This document shows positions 1 through 7,163 of a stretch of DNA of 34,407 nt, piece by piece (position 1 is the stretch's first letter; each line of letters opens with the position of its first letter). The translations under genes were made by a program, and so were the position numbers. The stretch covers positions 1 to 34,407 of the forward strand of contig JALWKG010000351.1 of NCBI GenBank assembly GCA_027081565.1, written 5' to 3'. This DNA is from Helicobacteraceae bacterium (GTDB lineage: Bacteria > Campylobacterota > Campylobacteria > Campylobacterales > Sulfurimonadaceae). The notes below the pieces were generated by a model. It saw only the letters and a program-made list of their open reading frames with translations, was not told the DNA's origin and searched no databases.

Positions 1-199
1 AGGCTCCTATGGCTTTATGCTCACCAGTGAAGATGCTAAACCTTATTACATTATTGACAAAGAGCAAAAGGCCGGTGTTTCCCAATACCAATACGCCGAC
101 ATCACGGCCCGAGCCACAGGTTTCGCTGTTACCATCAGCGACGATCACGGTGGTACAGTAGATGTCTACCAGCTTATCTATATAAAACCCTGTCACTAA
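1..199 (+). CDS. C-terminal end of a Sel1-type lipoprotein paralogue (partial, 5' end outside window)
   Basis: The reading frame is open from base 2 to the TAA at 197-199, and an internal ATG at 17 is not the real start. The visible residues match the C-terminal domain of the next two proteins: a Gly-aromatic-hydrophobic start, a YY pair, an 'ARATG' stretch like the ARSTG of the next protein, a 'VTISDD-G' strand and a 'VYQ...C' ending with a penultimate Cys. It is therefore the first visible member of a tandem paralogous family. The rest of the protein (signal peptide, Sel1 repeats) is inferred from the paralogues. The gap to the next start is 15 bp, so the two are probably cotranscribed. Confidence 0.7.
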   Translation, partial: GSYGFMLTSEDAKPYYIIDKEQKAGVSQYQYADITARATGFAVTISDDHGGTVDVYQLIYIKPCH

Positions 200-214
200 A
201 CCAAGGAAGACTTT

Positions 215-1795
215 ATGAACCTACGTTATGCACTGCTGTTACCAACACTCCTTCTTTTTACTGCCTGTAGCGCCCCAAAGCCAGTGCCTCACGAAAAGCT
301 TAAAGAGTACCAGACGCTTAAAGAAGCTTGTGAGACAAACCCGCCACTGATCTTAGCCAAAGAGTGTCAAGGCTTTACAAAGGACCTCCAGCGTGAAGAT
401 GCCCTGTTGACTGAGATGCGTGAGATCCGTGGTGAGGAGCAAAAAGAGCCGCACTATATCTCTCTTGCGGACAAAGAGTCCCTACTCTCTTTAAAGATCC
501 ATGCAGACAAGACCCTGCTAGCACAAAAATGTCAAAGTGAGATGCCTGATATTGTCAAAGAAGATGACATCAACGGTGCCGCTTTTTGTCTGCTCTTTTC
601 AGACAACCATATTACTGAAGATGAGTACATCTACCTTAAAAAGTTTTCTCCGCGTTTTGACAAAAACCCACAACTGCTTGACTACGAGCACCGTTACGCA
701 CAAGAGAAACTCACAGAAGGTCTTAAAGCACTAAGCAGTGGAGACAAACGCAGTGCCCTGACAGCCTTTAAACTTGCAGCCAACGCGAACAGTCCGGAAG
801 GCACCTTTTTAGTTGCACTTGTTTATGAAGAAAAGCAGCTTAAAAAAGCGATCACCTGGCATAAAAAAGCTATCACTCTAGGTGTTGACCTTTCTGAGGT
901 ACATTTGGCTCGACTCTACCTCCGTATCAAGTTACCTAAAAGAGCCCGTGAATGGTATCTTAAAGCAGCCAAACAGAAAAATGCCCTCGCCCAGTACCGT
1001 CTCTTTAAAATCGACAGTAAATCCAGTAGTAAAAAGTTACAAGACGATGCTCATAAATGGTTGGAACGTTCTGCTAAAAACAACTACCCTCAAGCCCAGT
1101 TTGTTTATGGTCTGCAATTAATGAAACAAAAGCAAAAAGAGCAGGCCCTGTTGTGGTTGAACAGAGCCTATGACAACGGCATCAGTGCCAGTGATTTTTT
1201 CTTAGGAAAACTCTATTACGAAGAGGGACGTTATGAAGAGGCTTTTAGAAAACTCATCTTGGCTACTGACAATGGCACAGCCAACTATCTGCTTGCTAAA
1301 ATGAATGAAGCGGGTCTCGGTGTTGAAAAGAACAGTGTTCTGGCCTACCGCTACTATAAACGTGCCCATGAACTTAACCACGGAAATCATATAGCAGATC
1401 TTAAGCGTCTTCAAAAACATTTGACTAAAAAAGAGCGCATCGCGGCCAAGTATATTGGTAAAAAAGAGAAGCAACGCCGAAAAGAGATCGCTAAAGCCTG
1501 TGGTAACATGGCCAACAGTAAAAACATCGCCAAAGAGGATAAAGTCGTGCATATTATTGGTGTTGCGGCCAAACCTGTCGGCGATGCAAACGGGTTTATG
1601 GTCTATGGAGACAATGAGCAACACTACTATATGATCGCTCCGGATATTGCTAAAAAAATAGACAGTTACTACTCTGTAAATTTCCGAGCAAGATCAACAG
1701 GTCACCCTGTACTCATCAGCAGTGACGCAGGGACATTACAGACTCTGTACCAATTTAAAGACCTTAAAGTCTGTTCTAAAAAATTAAGACGTTAG
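215..1795 (+). CDS. Sel1/TPR-repeat lipoprotein with C-terminal two-Cys domain
   Basis: A protein of 526 residues. The N-terminus is a lipoprotein signal with lipobox LFTAC (lipidated Cys18). About residues 165-400 hold helical Sel1-like repeats (patterns such as A..WH.KA...G and A..WYLKAA). The last 100 residues form a mostly beta domain bounded by Cys429 and Cys520, shared with the proteins on either side. The start is supported by AAGGAAGA just upstream. Sel1 repeats usually mediate protein-protein contacts, so an envelope scaffold or adaptor role is an inference; the C-terminal domain is unrecognised, perhaps OB-fold-like. Substrate or partner unknown. Confidence 0.85.
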   Translation: MNLRYALLLPTLLLFTACSAPKPVPHEKLKEYQTLKEACETNPPLILAKECQGFTKDLQREDALLTEMREIRGEEQKEPHYISLADKESLLSLKIHADKTLLAQKCQSEMPDIVKEDDINGAAFCLLFSDNHITEDEYIYLKKFSPRFDKNPQLLDYEHRYAQEKLTEGLKALSSGDKRSALTAFKLAANANSPEGTFLVALVYEEKQLKKAITWHKKAITLGVDLSEVHLARLYLRIKLPKRAREWYLKAAKQKNALAQYRLFKIDSKSSSKKLQDDAHKWLERSAKNNYPQAQFVYGLQLMKQKQKEQALLWLNRAYDNGISASDFFLGKLYYEEGRYEEAFRKLILATDNGTANYLLAKMNEAGLGVEKNSVLAYRYYKRAHELNHGNHIADLKRLQKHLTKKERIAAKYIGKKEKQRRKEIAKACGNMANSKNIAKEDKVVHIIGVAAKPVGDANGFMVYGDNEQHYYMIAPDIAKKIDSYYSVNFRARSTGHPVLISSDAGTLQTLYQFKDLKVCSKKLRR

Positions 1796-1923
1796 TTATT
1801 GTCAGAGTTTTTGTAATACCACCATTGATAGGTATCTTCTGAAGAAACCTTTAGTAAAAACAGTGTATTCTTCAAATATCAAAAACCTCTGAAAAGATCC
1901 GGAATTCTGATCCATTCAGAGAA

Positions 1924-1929
1924 TATAAT
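1924..1929 (+). promoter_or_regulatory. candidate -10 for the second full lipoprotein gene
   Basis: TATAAT lies 18 bp before the ATG at 1948, in the 152-bp gap after the first full lipoprotein gene, with AAAAGGGAAA as ribosome site. No convincing -35 is visible, which is common in Campylobacterota. The implied leader is very short. Confidence 0.35.
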
Positions 1930-1947
1930 AATCATAAAAGGGAAAAA

Positions 1948-3501
1948 ATGCGTTTATATCTACTGGGGTTGATACCCCTTATATTTTTGCTAGGCTGCGG
2001 TGCATCACCAGATGCCACCTTGGCACCTAAATTAAGCCAATACACTACAGCAGCACAACAGTGTAGTGACTTTTTGGATGGCAAGGCCGAACTTACCAAC
2101 ACCATTGAAAAAGAGTGTGATGAGTTTCTTGATCGCTTAGAGACTGCCAACGAAACTGCCAAAAAACTCAACAGCAAAAAACTCAAAAAAGGAGCATACC
2201 AGCAAACTAAACTTGAGTATGCCCGCCAAAGGAACAAGGTCAAGTCTGTATACGCACAACTTTCTCGTTCTATCAAAAAAGCGACACTTCAAACCATTAA
2301 AGATGATGATGTTGAGAAGTTTAAAAGAGGAATTGCCTTTCCAGGAAACAAGTTTATCACCCCCTATTACAAATACATGAGAAGTAAAGCACCTCTTTTT
2401 GATAAAAATAAACAGTATCTTGATTTCCAAAAAAAGATGGGAAAAAAGCTTGCCATAAAAGGGCAACAACTTTTGCAACAAGGCAAAGAGAAAAAAGCTT
2501 TAGAGTACTTTATCAAAGCAGCCAAAATGGGCAATGCACAAGCAGCAAGATCTGCCGGGATCCTTTATGAAAAAAGCGACAAAGAGCTTGCCTTAAAGTG
2601 GCACCAGCAAGCTGCTGATGGTGGTATCAAAGCCTCTTATTTAAACCTTGGTCGTCTGAACGAAGATCTTGGAGAAAAAGAGACTGCGTTGAAGTGGTAC
2701 CTGAAAGCTGCTGCACTTAACGATCCTAAGGCACAGTATCAACTCTATCTTTTCCATCTAAAAAGTAATAAAGATGAAGCTATAGGGTGGTTAAACAAGG
2801 CTGCAACCAACGGTTATGCACCTGCGCAGTACCATTATGCCCGTGTCTTGATCGACGAAGGAAAAACCGACAAAGCTATCGACCTTCTGCACCAAGCTTC
2901 TCAGAAGAACTACACCAAAGCCTCAGACTATCTTGGTCAGTACTACTATGACCTAAAACTCTATAAACGTGCATTTACCCTTTTGTCTCAGTCCAAAAGT
3001 GCTGATGCATTTTACCTTTTAGCCAAGATGTTTGAAGAGGGTGCTGGTACCAAGCAAGATTACAATCAGGCTTTTAGCTACTATGGACGGGCAGCTTCTT
3101 TAGGTAAAAGAGAGGCCAAGGCCGACATGAAACGTGTCAATGCCCTCTTAAGCAAGGTACAACAAGAACGTGCAGCAGAGCAGCAACGCCAATATGTCGA
3201 AAAAATGGCTGCAATGGTCAAAGAGTGTGGAGAGATCCCAACTGCTGAAAATGTCAAAAAAAAGAAACTCTTGATTCACCTTACAGGAACCACTTCTCAG
3301 CCTATTGATGGCAGGAACTATATTATTTATGGAGATGATGGTGGAGATTACTTTGTACTTAACGCCAAAGGTATTCGCCCGGATGCTAAAGTCGATATCT
3401 CTGTTCGTGCCAAAGGTTCTACAGCAGCTATTGAGAGCGGTGGCGATGAGGAGTCTGATATCTATCAGTTCACTTACCTCAAGGAGTGTGTGGTAGAGTA
3501 G
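1948..3501 (+). CDS. Sel1/TPR-repeat lipoprotein with C-terminal two-Cys domain (paralogue)
   Basis: A protein of 517 residues, a tandem paralogue of the preceding gene. Signal peptide with lipobox LLGC (Cys17), then a charged helical region (about 20-150), Sel1-like repeats (about 160-400; e.g. ALEYFIKAAKMG, ALKWYLKAAALND, AFSYYGRAASLG), a short Gln/Glu-rich linker and the same C-terminal domain with Cys427 and Cys514 at matching places. The two proteins are clearly diverged, so the duplication is not recent. Probably an envelope lipoprotein; function unknown. The gene has its own candidate -10 and is followed by a small hairpin. Confidence 0.85.
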   Translation: MRLYLLGLIPLIFLLGCGASPDATLAPKLSQYTTAAQQCSDFLDGKAELTNTIEKECDEFLDRLETANETAKKLNSKKLKKGAYQQTKLEYARQRNKVKSVYAQLSRSIKKATLQTIKDDDVEKFKRGIAFPGNKFITPYYKYMRSKAPLFDKNKQYLDFQKKMGKKLAIKGQQLLQQGKEKKALEYFIKAAKMGNAQAARSAGILYEKSDKELALKWHQQAADGGIKASYLNLGRLNEDLGEKETALKWYLKAAALNDPKAQYQLYLFHLKSNKDEAIGWLNKAATNGYAPAQYHYARVLIDEGKTDKAIDLLHQASQKNYTKASDYLGQYYYDLKLYKRAFTLLSQSKSADAFYLLAKMFEEGAGTKQDYNQAFSYYGRAASLGKREAKADMKRVNALLSKVQQERAAEQQRQYVEKMAAMVKECGEIPTAENVKKKKLLIHLTGTTSQPIDGRNYIIYGDDGGDYFVLNAKGIRPDAKVDISVRAKGSTAAIESGGDEESDIYQFTYLKECVVE

Positions 3502-3541
3502 TCTCTACCGTAACACCACCATAAAGCATCCTTCTTCCTAC

Positions 3542-3558
3542 AGGTCTCTATGAGACCT
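3542..3558 (+). terminator. candidate terminator hairpin after the Sel1 lipoprotein genes
   Basis: AGGTCTC and GAGACCT form a perfect 7-bp stem with a TAT loop, 40 bp after the stop at 3501. The following sequence is only mildly T-rich (ACTCTTACATATAATTT), so intrinsic termination is plausible but not certain. Confidence 0.45.
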
Positions 3559-3577
3559 ACTCTTACATATAATTTGT

Positions 3578-3583
3578 TATAAT
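3578..3583 (+). promoter_or_regulatory. candidate serS promoter -10
   Basis: TTGTTATAATTCGG contains TATAAT in an extended -10 context about 70 bp before serS. A second TATAAT lies at 3568-3573. Either would produce a leader containing the inverted repeat at 3596-3637. Confidence 0.5.
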
Positions 3584-3595
3584 TCGGCCACTATT

Positions 3596-3637
3596 TTGAA
3601 CGCTGTTTAAATACCGTATAGTACACAAGGCGTTCAA
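3596..3637 (+). promoter_or_regulatory. inverted repeat in the serS leader
   Basis: TTGAACGC (3596-3603) and GCGTTCAA (3630-3637) are a perfect 8-bp inverted repeat around a 26-nt loop. It sits between the candidate -10 and the serS ribosome site (AAGGAAC, 3644-3650). It could be an RNA stem in the 5' UTR or an operator. There is no T-box-like sequence, and I do not recognise a riboswitch class. Confidence 0.4.
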
Positions 3638-3653
3638 CACATCAAGGAACATT

Positions 3654-4901
3654 ATGATCGATCTTAAACTGCTTCAAAAAGAGTTTGACCATGTCAGCGC
3701 ACAGCTCCAACGTAAAGGTGTCACTGCCGAGACTATGGCGGGTATAAAAGAGAAAAATGAAGCACTTAAAAAAGCTAAAGCTGCTTTTGAAAGTGCCCAG
3801 GCAGACCAAAATGCTATGAGTAAACTTTTTGGTGTTTACAAGCGTGAGGGTAAAGATATTGCAGAACTCAAGGCAAAGGTTGATGCGAACAAGATCTTAG
3901 TCGCTCAACTCCAAGAGGCACAACGTCAGGCAGAAGAGGCTTTGACCTCTCTTGTAATGGCGGTACCAAACATTCCGGATGCCAGTGTTCCCGATGGTAA
4001 AGACGAAGAGGACAATGTCGAGATCAAAAAGGTGTTACGTCCTAAAGATTTCTCTTATACGCCTAAAGAGCACTGGGAGCTGGCTGAGACTACAGGTTGG
4101 ATCGACTTCGAACGTGGTGTCAAAATAGCAAAAAGCCGTTTTTCTGTTGCCTTTGACATGGGCGCACGTATAGAACGTGCACTCATCAACTTTATGCTCG
4201 ACTTCAACCGTGAACGCGGCTTTATGGAGGTCTCTGTACCCCAACTTGTCAACCGCAAAGCACTAGAGGGTACAGGACAGCTTCCTAAGTTTGAAGATGA
4301 CCTTTATGTTACTACTGATGGTATGTATCTTATCCCAACAGCAGAAGTCCCGCTGACAAACCTCTACCAAGATGAGATCATCCCTGAAAAAGAGCTCCCT
4401 ATCAAGATGACAGGTTACACCTCATGTTTTAGAAAAGAGGCCGGTGCTGCAGGGCGTGATACTCGTGGTATCATCCGCCAACATCAATTTCATAAGGTGG
4501 AACTTGTAACAATAGCCAAGCCAAACGAGAGTGATGCGATCTTTGAAGAGATGGTAAGCTGTGCTTCAGACCTGCTGACAGCCTTAGAACTTCCACATCG
4601 CCTTGTAAAGCTCTGTACAGGAGACCTGGGTTTCAGCGCAGCGTACACCGTTGACCTGGAAGTATGGTTACCGGGACAAAACACCTACCGAGAGATCTCT
4701 TCTGTCAGTAACACCAGAGACTTCCAGGCGAGACGTGCCAAAATACGTTCTAAAATCGAGAAGAAGAACACACTGCTTCATACACTCAACGGTTCATCAT
4801 TAGCCGTTGGTCGTACTATCGTTGCTATTATGGAAAACTACCAAAATGAAGATGGAACGGTAAACATTCCTGAGGTACTTAAACCTTATTTGGGGATGTA
4901 A
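3654..4901 (+). CDS. serS: Seryl-tRNA synthetase
   Basis: Class II aminoacyl-tRNA synthetase that charges tRNA-Ser (and tRNA-Sec where present) with serine in the cytoplasm. At 415 residues it has the normal length. Residues 1-100 are the Lys/Glu-rich coiled-coil arm that contacts the long variable arm of the tRNA. Motif 2 with the SerRS-type 'SCFRKEAGAAGRDTRG' spans about 257-272, and motif 3 near the C-terminus carries 'NGSSLAVGRT'. The 'TAEVPLTN' serine-site segment is at about 229-236. The start is supported by AAGGAAC upstream. It stands alone, with its own promoter and leader structure. Confidence 0.98.
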   Translation: MIDLKLLQKEFDHVSAQLQRKGVTAETMAGIKEKNEALKKAKAAFESAQADQNAMSKLFGVYKREGKDIAELKAKVDANKILVAQLQEAQRQAEEALTSLVMAVPNIPDASVPDGKDEEDNVEIKKVLRPKDFSYTPKEHWELAETTGWIDFERGVKIAKSRFSVAFDMGARIERALINFMLDFNRERGFMEVSVPQLVNRKALEGTGQLPKFEDDLYVTTDGMYLIPTAEVPLTNLYQDEIIPEKELPIKMTGYTSCFRKEAGAAGRDTRGIIRQHQFHKVELVTIAKPNESDAIFEEMVSCASDLLTALELPHRLVKLCTGDLGFSAAYTVDLEVWLPGQNTYREISSVSNTRDFQARRAKIRSKIEKKNTLLHTLNGSSLAVGRTIVAIMENYQNEDGTVNIPEVLKPYLGM

Positions 4902-4918
4902 TTCCATCTTTTACACAT

Positions 4919-4972
4919 TAGAGTACAAAGTAGAGATCTTTTAAAATAAAAGGTTATCAACTTTGTACTCTA
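4919..4972 (+). terminator. large hairpin downstream of serS
   Basis: TAGAGTACAAAGT (4919-4931) and ACTTTGTACTCTA (4960-4972) are a perfect 13-bp inverted repeat, 18 bp after the serS stop. The 28-nt loop holds a further CTTTT/AAAAG pairing, so the RNA would fold into one long hairpin. No immediate U-tract follows; a T-rich stretch appears about 20 bp later. It may be a 3' end or processing structure for serS mRNA, or an operator for the next gene. Confidence 0.5.
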
Positions 4973-5298
4973 GCTATCAAATAGTTACTACTTTTTAATT
5001 TACCCTTCCTTTTTTAAATCAGACCATCTTCTTACAATATGTACACTAACGCTCTTAAAACTAAGACAACAAGACATCTTGCTCCTTACATATTACAGTT
5101 TTATTTATACATTAATTTTAATTATACAATTGATACAAAAAGTAACATAATGAATTATATATAATTAGTATTATTTGATTAATAACATCATAAGTCTCTA
5201 AAAGTTAAATTATCAGAACAAAATAATAAAAAATTATATATCTAGAGATTAGAAATATAAGAAATTATTTTGATATTAAATTTTCTTGGAGCAACTAT
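4973..5298. other. AT-rich gap without a recognisable gene
   Basis: This 326-bp stretch is markedly richer in A and T than its surroundings, with many short A/T runs and several TATAAT-like hexamers, so I cannot choose one promoter. I see no supported ORF, tRNA or known riboswitch. It presumably contains the promoter of the SCP2-like gene, whose ribosome site (CTTGGAG, ending at 5291) is at its right end. Confidence 0.5.
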
Positions 5299-5706
5299 AT
5301 GGCACAACTTTTTACAGACGCATGGATCAACGAGTTAAAAGAGGCATGGAACAACGACCCAGAGGTTTCTAACAAACTGGCAGACATCGAGTTCAGCTCA
5401 ACAATTACTTGTGGTTATAAAGGGGAAGAGACACCTTCATGTGTATTTGTCGTAGATAAAGGTGTAGCAGTATCTGCCGGTACTTATAATGGTGAGACAC
5501 CAGACTGGGATATGAGAGCATCTAAAGATGACTGGATGAAATGGGTGGAAAAGCCATTAGGTATGACAGGAATGGGTATTGCATTTACAACTGGAAAACT
5601 CAAGTTTCCTACAGGAGATTTTAAAGCGATGATCAAGACACCTGCTATGGCAGGACCGTTTATTAAAAGTTTTTCACTGATGAACAAAATCGGTGCAGAG
5701 GCGTAA
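5299..5706 (+). CDS. SCP2 sterol-binding domain protein
   Basis: A small protein of 135 residues made of a single SCP2-like domain: an N-terminal helix (about 5-30), beta strands with alternating hydrophobics, then the 'DWDMRASKDDWMKW' segment (about 69-82) and the Gly-Met-rich part with 'GKLKFPTGDFKAM' typical of the family. SCP2 domains form a hydrophobic tunnel that binds lipids or acyl-CoA; the ligand here cannot be read from sequence. No signal peptide, so cytoplasmic. The gene is monocistronic, with a long AT-rich upstream region and a clear terminator. Confidence 0.8.
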   Translation: MAQLFTDAWINELKEAWNNDPEVSNKLADIEFSSTITCGYKGEETPSCVFVVDKGVAVSAGTYNGETPDWDMRASKDDWMKWVEKPLGMTGMGIAFTTGKLKFPTGDFKAMIKTPAMAGPFIKSFSLMNKIGAEA

Positions 5707-5722
5707 GTTTCTACCCTCTTTG

Positions 5723-5741
5723 CTAGAGAGTTCCTCTCTAG
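5723..5741 (+). terminator. Rho-independent terminator after the SCP2-like gene
   Basis: CTAGAGAG and CTCTCTAG form a perfect 8-bp stem with a TTC loop, followed by the pyrimidine-rich TCTTCTCTTC. It starts 17 bp after the stop codon. It also lies between two convergent genes (pssA ends at 5803) and could block antisense transcription. Confidence 0.65.
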
Positions 5742-5802
5742 TCTTCTCTTCTACACTTTAACTTACTTTTTATATCTTAACGACACAACGGGCAGGAGTT
5801 CC

Positions 5803-6525
5803 CTATTTCAAAAGTTTAGATCGTTTGTATAGATGTATTAATGAAAGTATCGGCCCATAGATGATATAGAGGACAAAGAAAGTTGCAAAGCCTTCTACCG
5901 GATAAATGAAGATGATCATTGCCACAGCAACGATAGCTACAAAAGTACGACGCATATGTTTTTTGTCCATGTCCACTTTTTTAAAGCTCGGATAACGGAT
6001 ATTACTCACCATCAAAACTGCAACAACCAAAGCACTCAGTAAGATCACAAGCTTGTAGTCTGCTAAAAAGCTATACTCTTCAAAAAGCAGTACCAAGACT
6101 GAGATAAACACTGCAGCAGTAGGGATAGGTACCCCTATAAATACTGAGGGTTCACTCTCTCCTGTCATCACATTAAAACGGGCCAAACGGATCCCGCCAA
6201 AGATAACAAAAAGAGCACTGCTCATAATTCCAAAACGTCCAAAGTCCACACCCGCATACAGGTAGATCAACATAGCAGGTGCCACACCAAACGCAACAAT
6301 ATCAGCCAAAGAGTCAAACTCTACACCAAACTGACTGCAGGTATTGGTCATACGTGCCACACGGCCATCTAAACCGTCAAATATAAGTGAAAGAAGTACC
6401 ATCCACGCCGCTAAGACAAAGTTCCCCTCTACCGAGGAAATAATGCTGTAAATACCTGTAAATATACTTGAAGCTGTAAAGAAATTAGGAAGCAGATAGG
6501 CCAGTTGGTTGGGTTGTTTACGCAT
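5803..6525 (-). CDS. pssA: CDP-diacylglycerol--serine O-phosphatidyltransferase
   Basis: Integral inner-membrane enzyme making phosphatidylserine from CDP-diacylglycerol and L-serine, the precursor of phosphatidylethanolamine. The CDP-alcohol phosphatidyltransferase signature is complete: DG-L-DG-RV-AR, eight residues, Gly, then the two Asp of 'EFDSLAD' (about residues 50-75). Several hydrophobic helices cover the rest of the 240 residues. The ATG overlaps the TAA of the psd-like gene by one base (TAATG), so translation is coupled. Last gene of the seven-gene minus-strand operon. Confidence 0.95.
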   Translation of the reverse strand: MRKQPNQLAYLLPNFFTASSIFTGIYSIISSVEGNFVLAAWMVLLSLIFDGLDGRVARMTNTCSQFGVEFDSLADIVAFGVAPAMLIYLYAGVDFGRFGIMSSALFVIFGGIRLARFNVMTGESEPSVFIGVPIPTAAVFISVLVLLFEEYSFLADYKLVILLSALVVAVLMVSNIRYPSFKKVDMDKKHMRRTFVAIVAVAMIIFIYPVEGFATFFVLYIIYGPILSLIHLYKRSKLLK

Positions 6526-7163
6526 TACGAAAAGTAACCGATCAGTGTTTCACCCGCACGTACCTTTTGACCGACCTTGATCGCAACACGAGACTCCGGT
6601 GGCAGTGCGATCATGGTCTCACCTTTCACCATCAGACCATAACGTGAACCTTGAAGTACTTCGCGATCTTCATGCAGATAGTTTTTGATACCAACAGAGG
6701 CAAGGTGCAGCGTATGTAGAACAACAACCTGCTCTTCACCCGTTCCAAAAAGAACCAGACTTTTTTCATTTAAACGTTCCGCTAAAGGAGAAGTAACACT
6801 TAAACGTGCACCAGAGACGACCGTAGACTCCTGTACTTTACAAGCAAAGGGAACACGTAAGATCGAGGTGTCAAGAAAACTGCTTTTAACCGTGATGTTG
6901 TAACGCACATTACCTTCTTCATCTTCAGAGGTCTCTATGCTTTTTACTGTACCGTCACAAACACTGACAATACTTTTTTCTTGGACATGAGGAAGTACCC
7001 GTTCAGGATTACGATAGACCCATAGTGTTAACAAAAACAGTACAGAAGCAACAAACGTTAGCAGATCAGCATCTATGATCATCATAAAAGTCACTAAGGC
7101 AGCTGTTGCCGCAATACACTTCAGACCATCTTTAGCAATTATAAATGTATCGTTACGCATCAT
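6525..7163 (-). CDS. psd: Phosphatidylserine decarboxylase-related protein (short form)
   Basis: A protein of 212 residues with the layout of short bacterial/archaeal-type phosphatidylserine decarboxylase proenzymes: membrane helices at about 14-48, the 'YRNPER' segment (50-55), the 'CDG' Asp70 region, and a Gly-Ser at 172-173 where autocleavage would create the pyruvoyl group. The product would be phosphatidylethanolamine. Its place between pssA and ftsH fits this. One oddity: where the family normally has a His (the DVHxNRxP-like segment) this protein reads 'LDTSILRVP', so the self-processing triad appears incomplete. I recall the C. jejuni gene in the same position being annotated only as decarboxylase-like. 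It overlaps ftsH by 4 bp. Confidence 0.75.
   Translation of the reverse strand: MMRNDTFIIAKDGLKCIAATAALVTFMMIIDADLLTFVASVLFLLTLWVYRNPERVLPHVQEKSIVSVCDGTVKSIETSEDEEGNVRYNITVKSSFLDTSILRVPFACKVQESTVVSGARLSVTSPLAERLNEKSLVLFGTGEEQVVVLHTLHLASVGIKNYLHEDREVLQGSRYGLMVKGETMIALPPESRVAIKVGQKVRAGETLIGYFS

Noticed and set aside
5790..5805. GGGCAGGAGTTCCCTA near the pssA end resembling GGGAAGAGTTCCCTA upstream of hemN (about 23535-23549)
   Set aside because: Differs by an indel and substitution, and one copy is within a gene end; likely coincidence.
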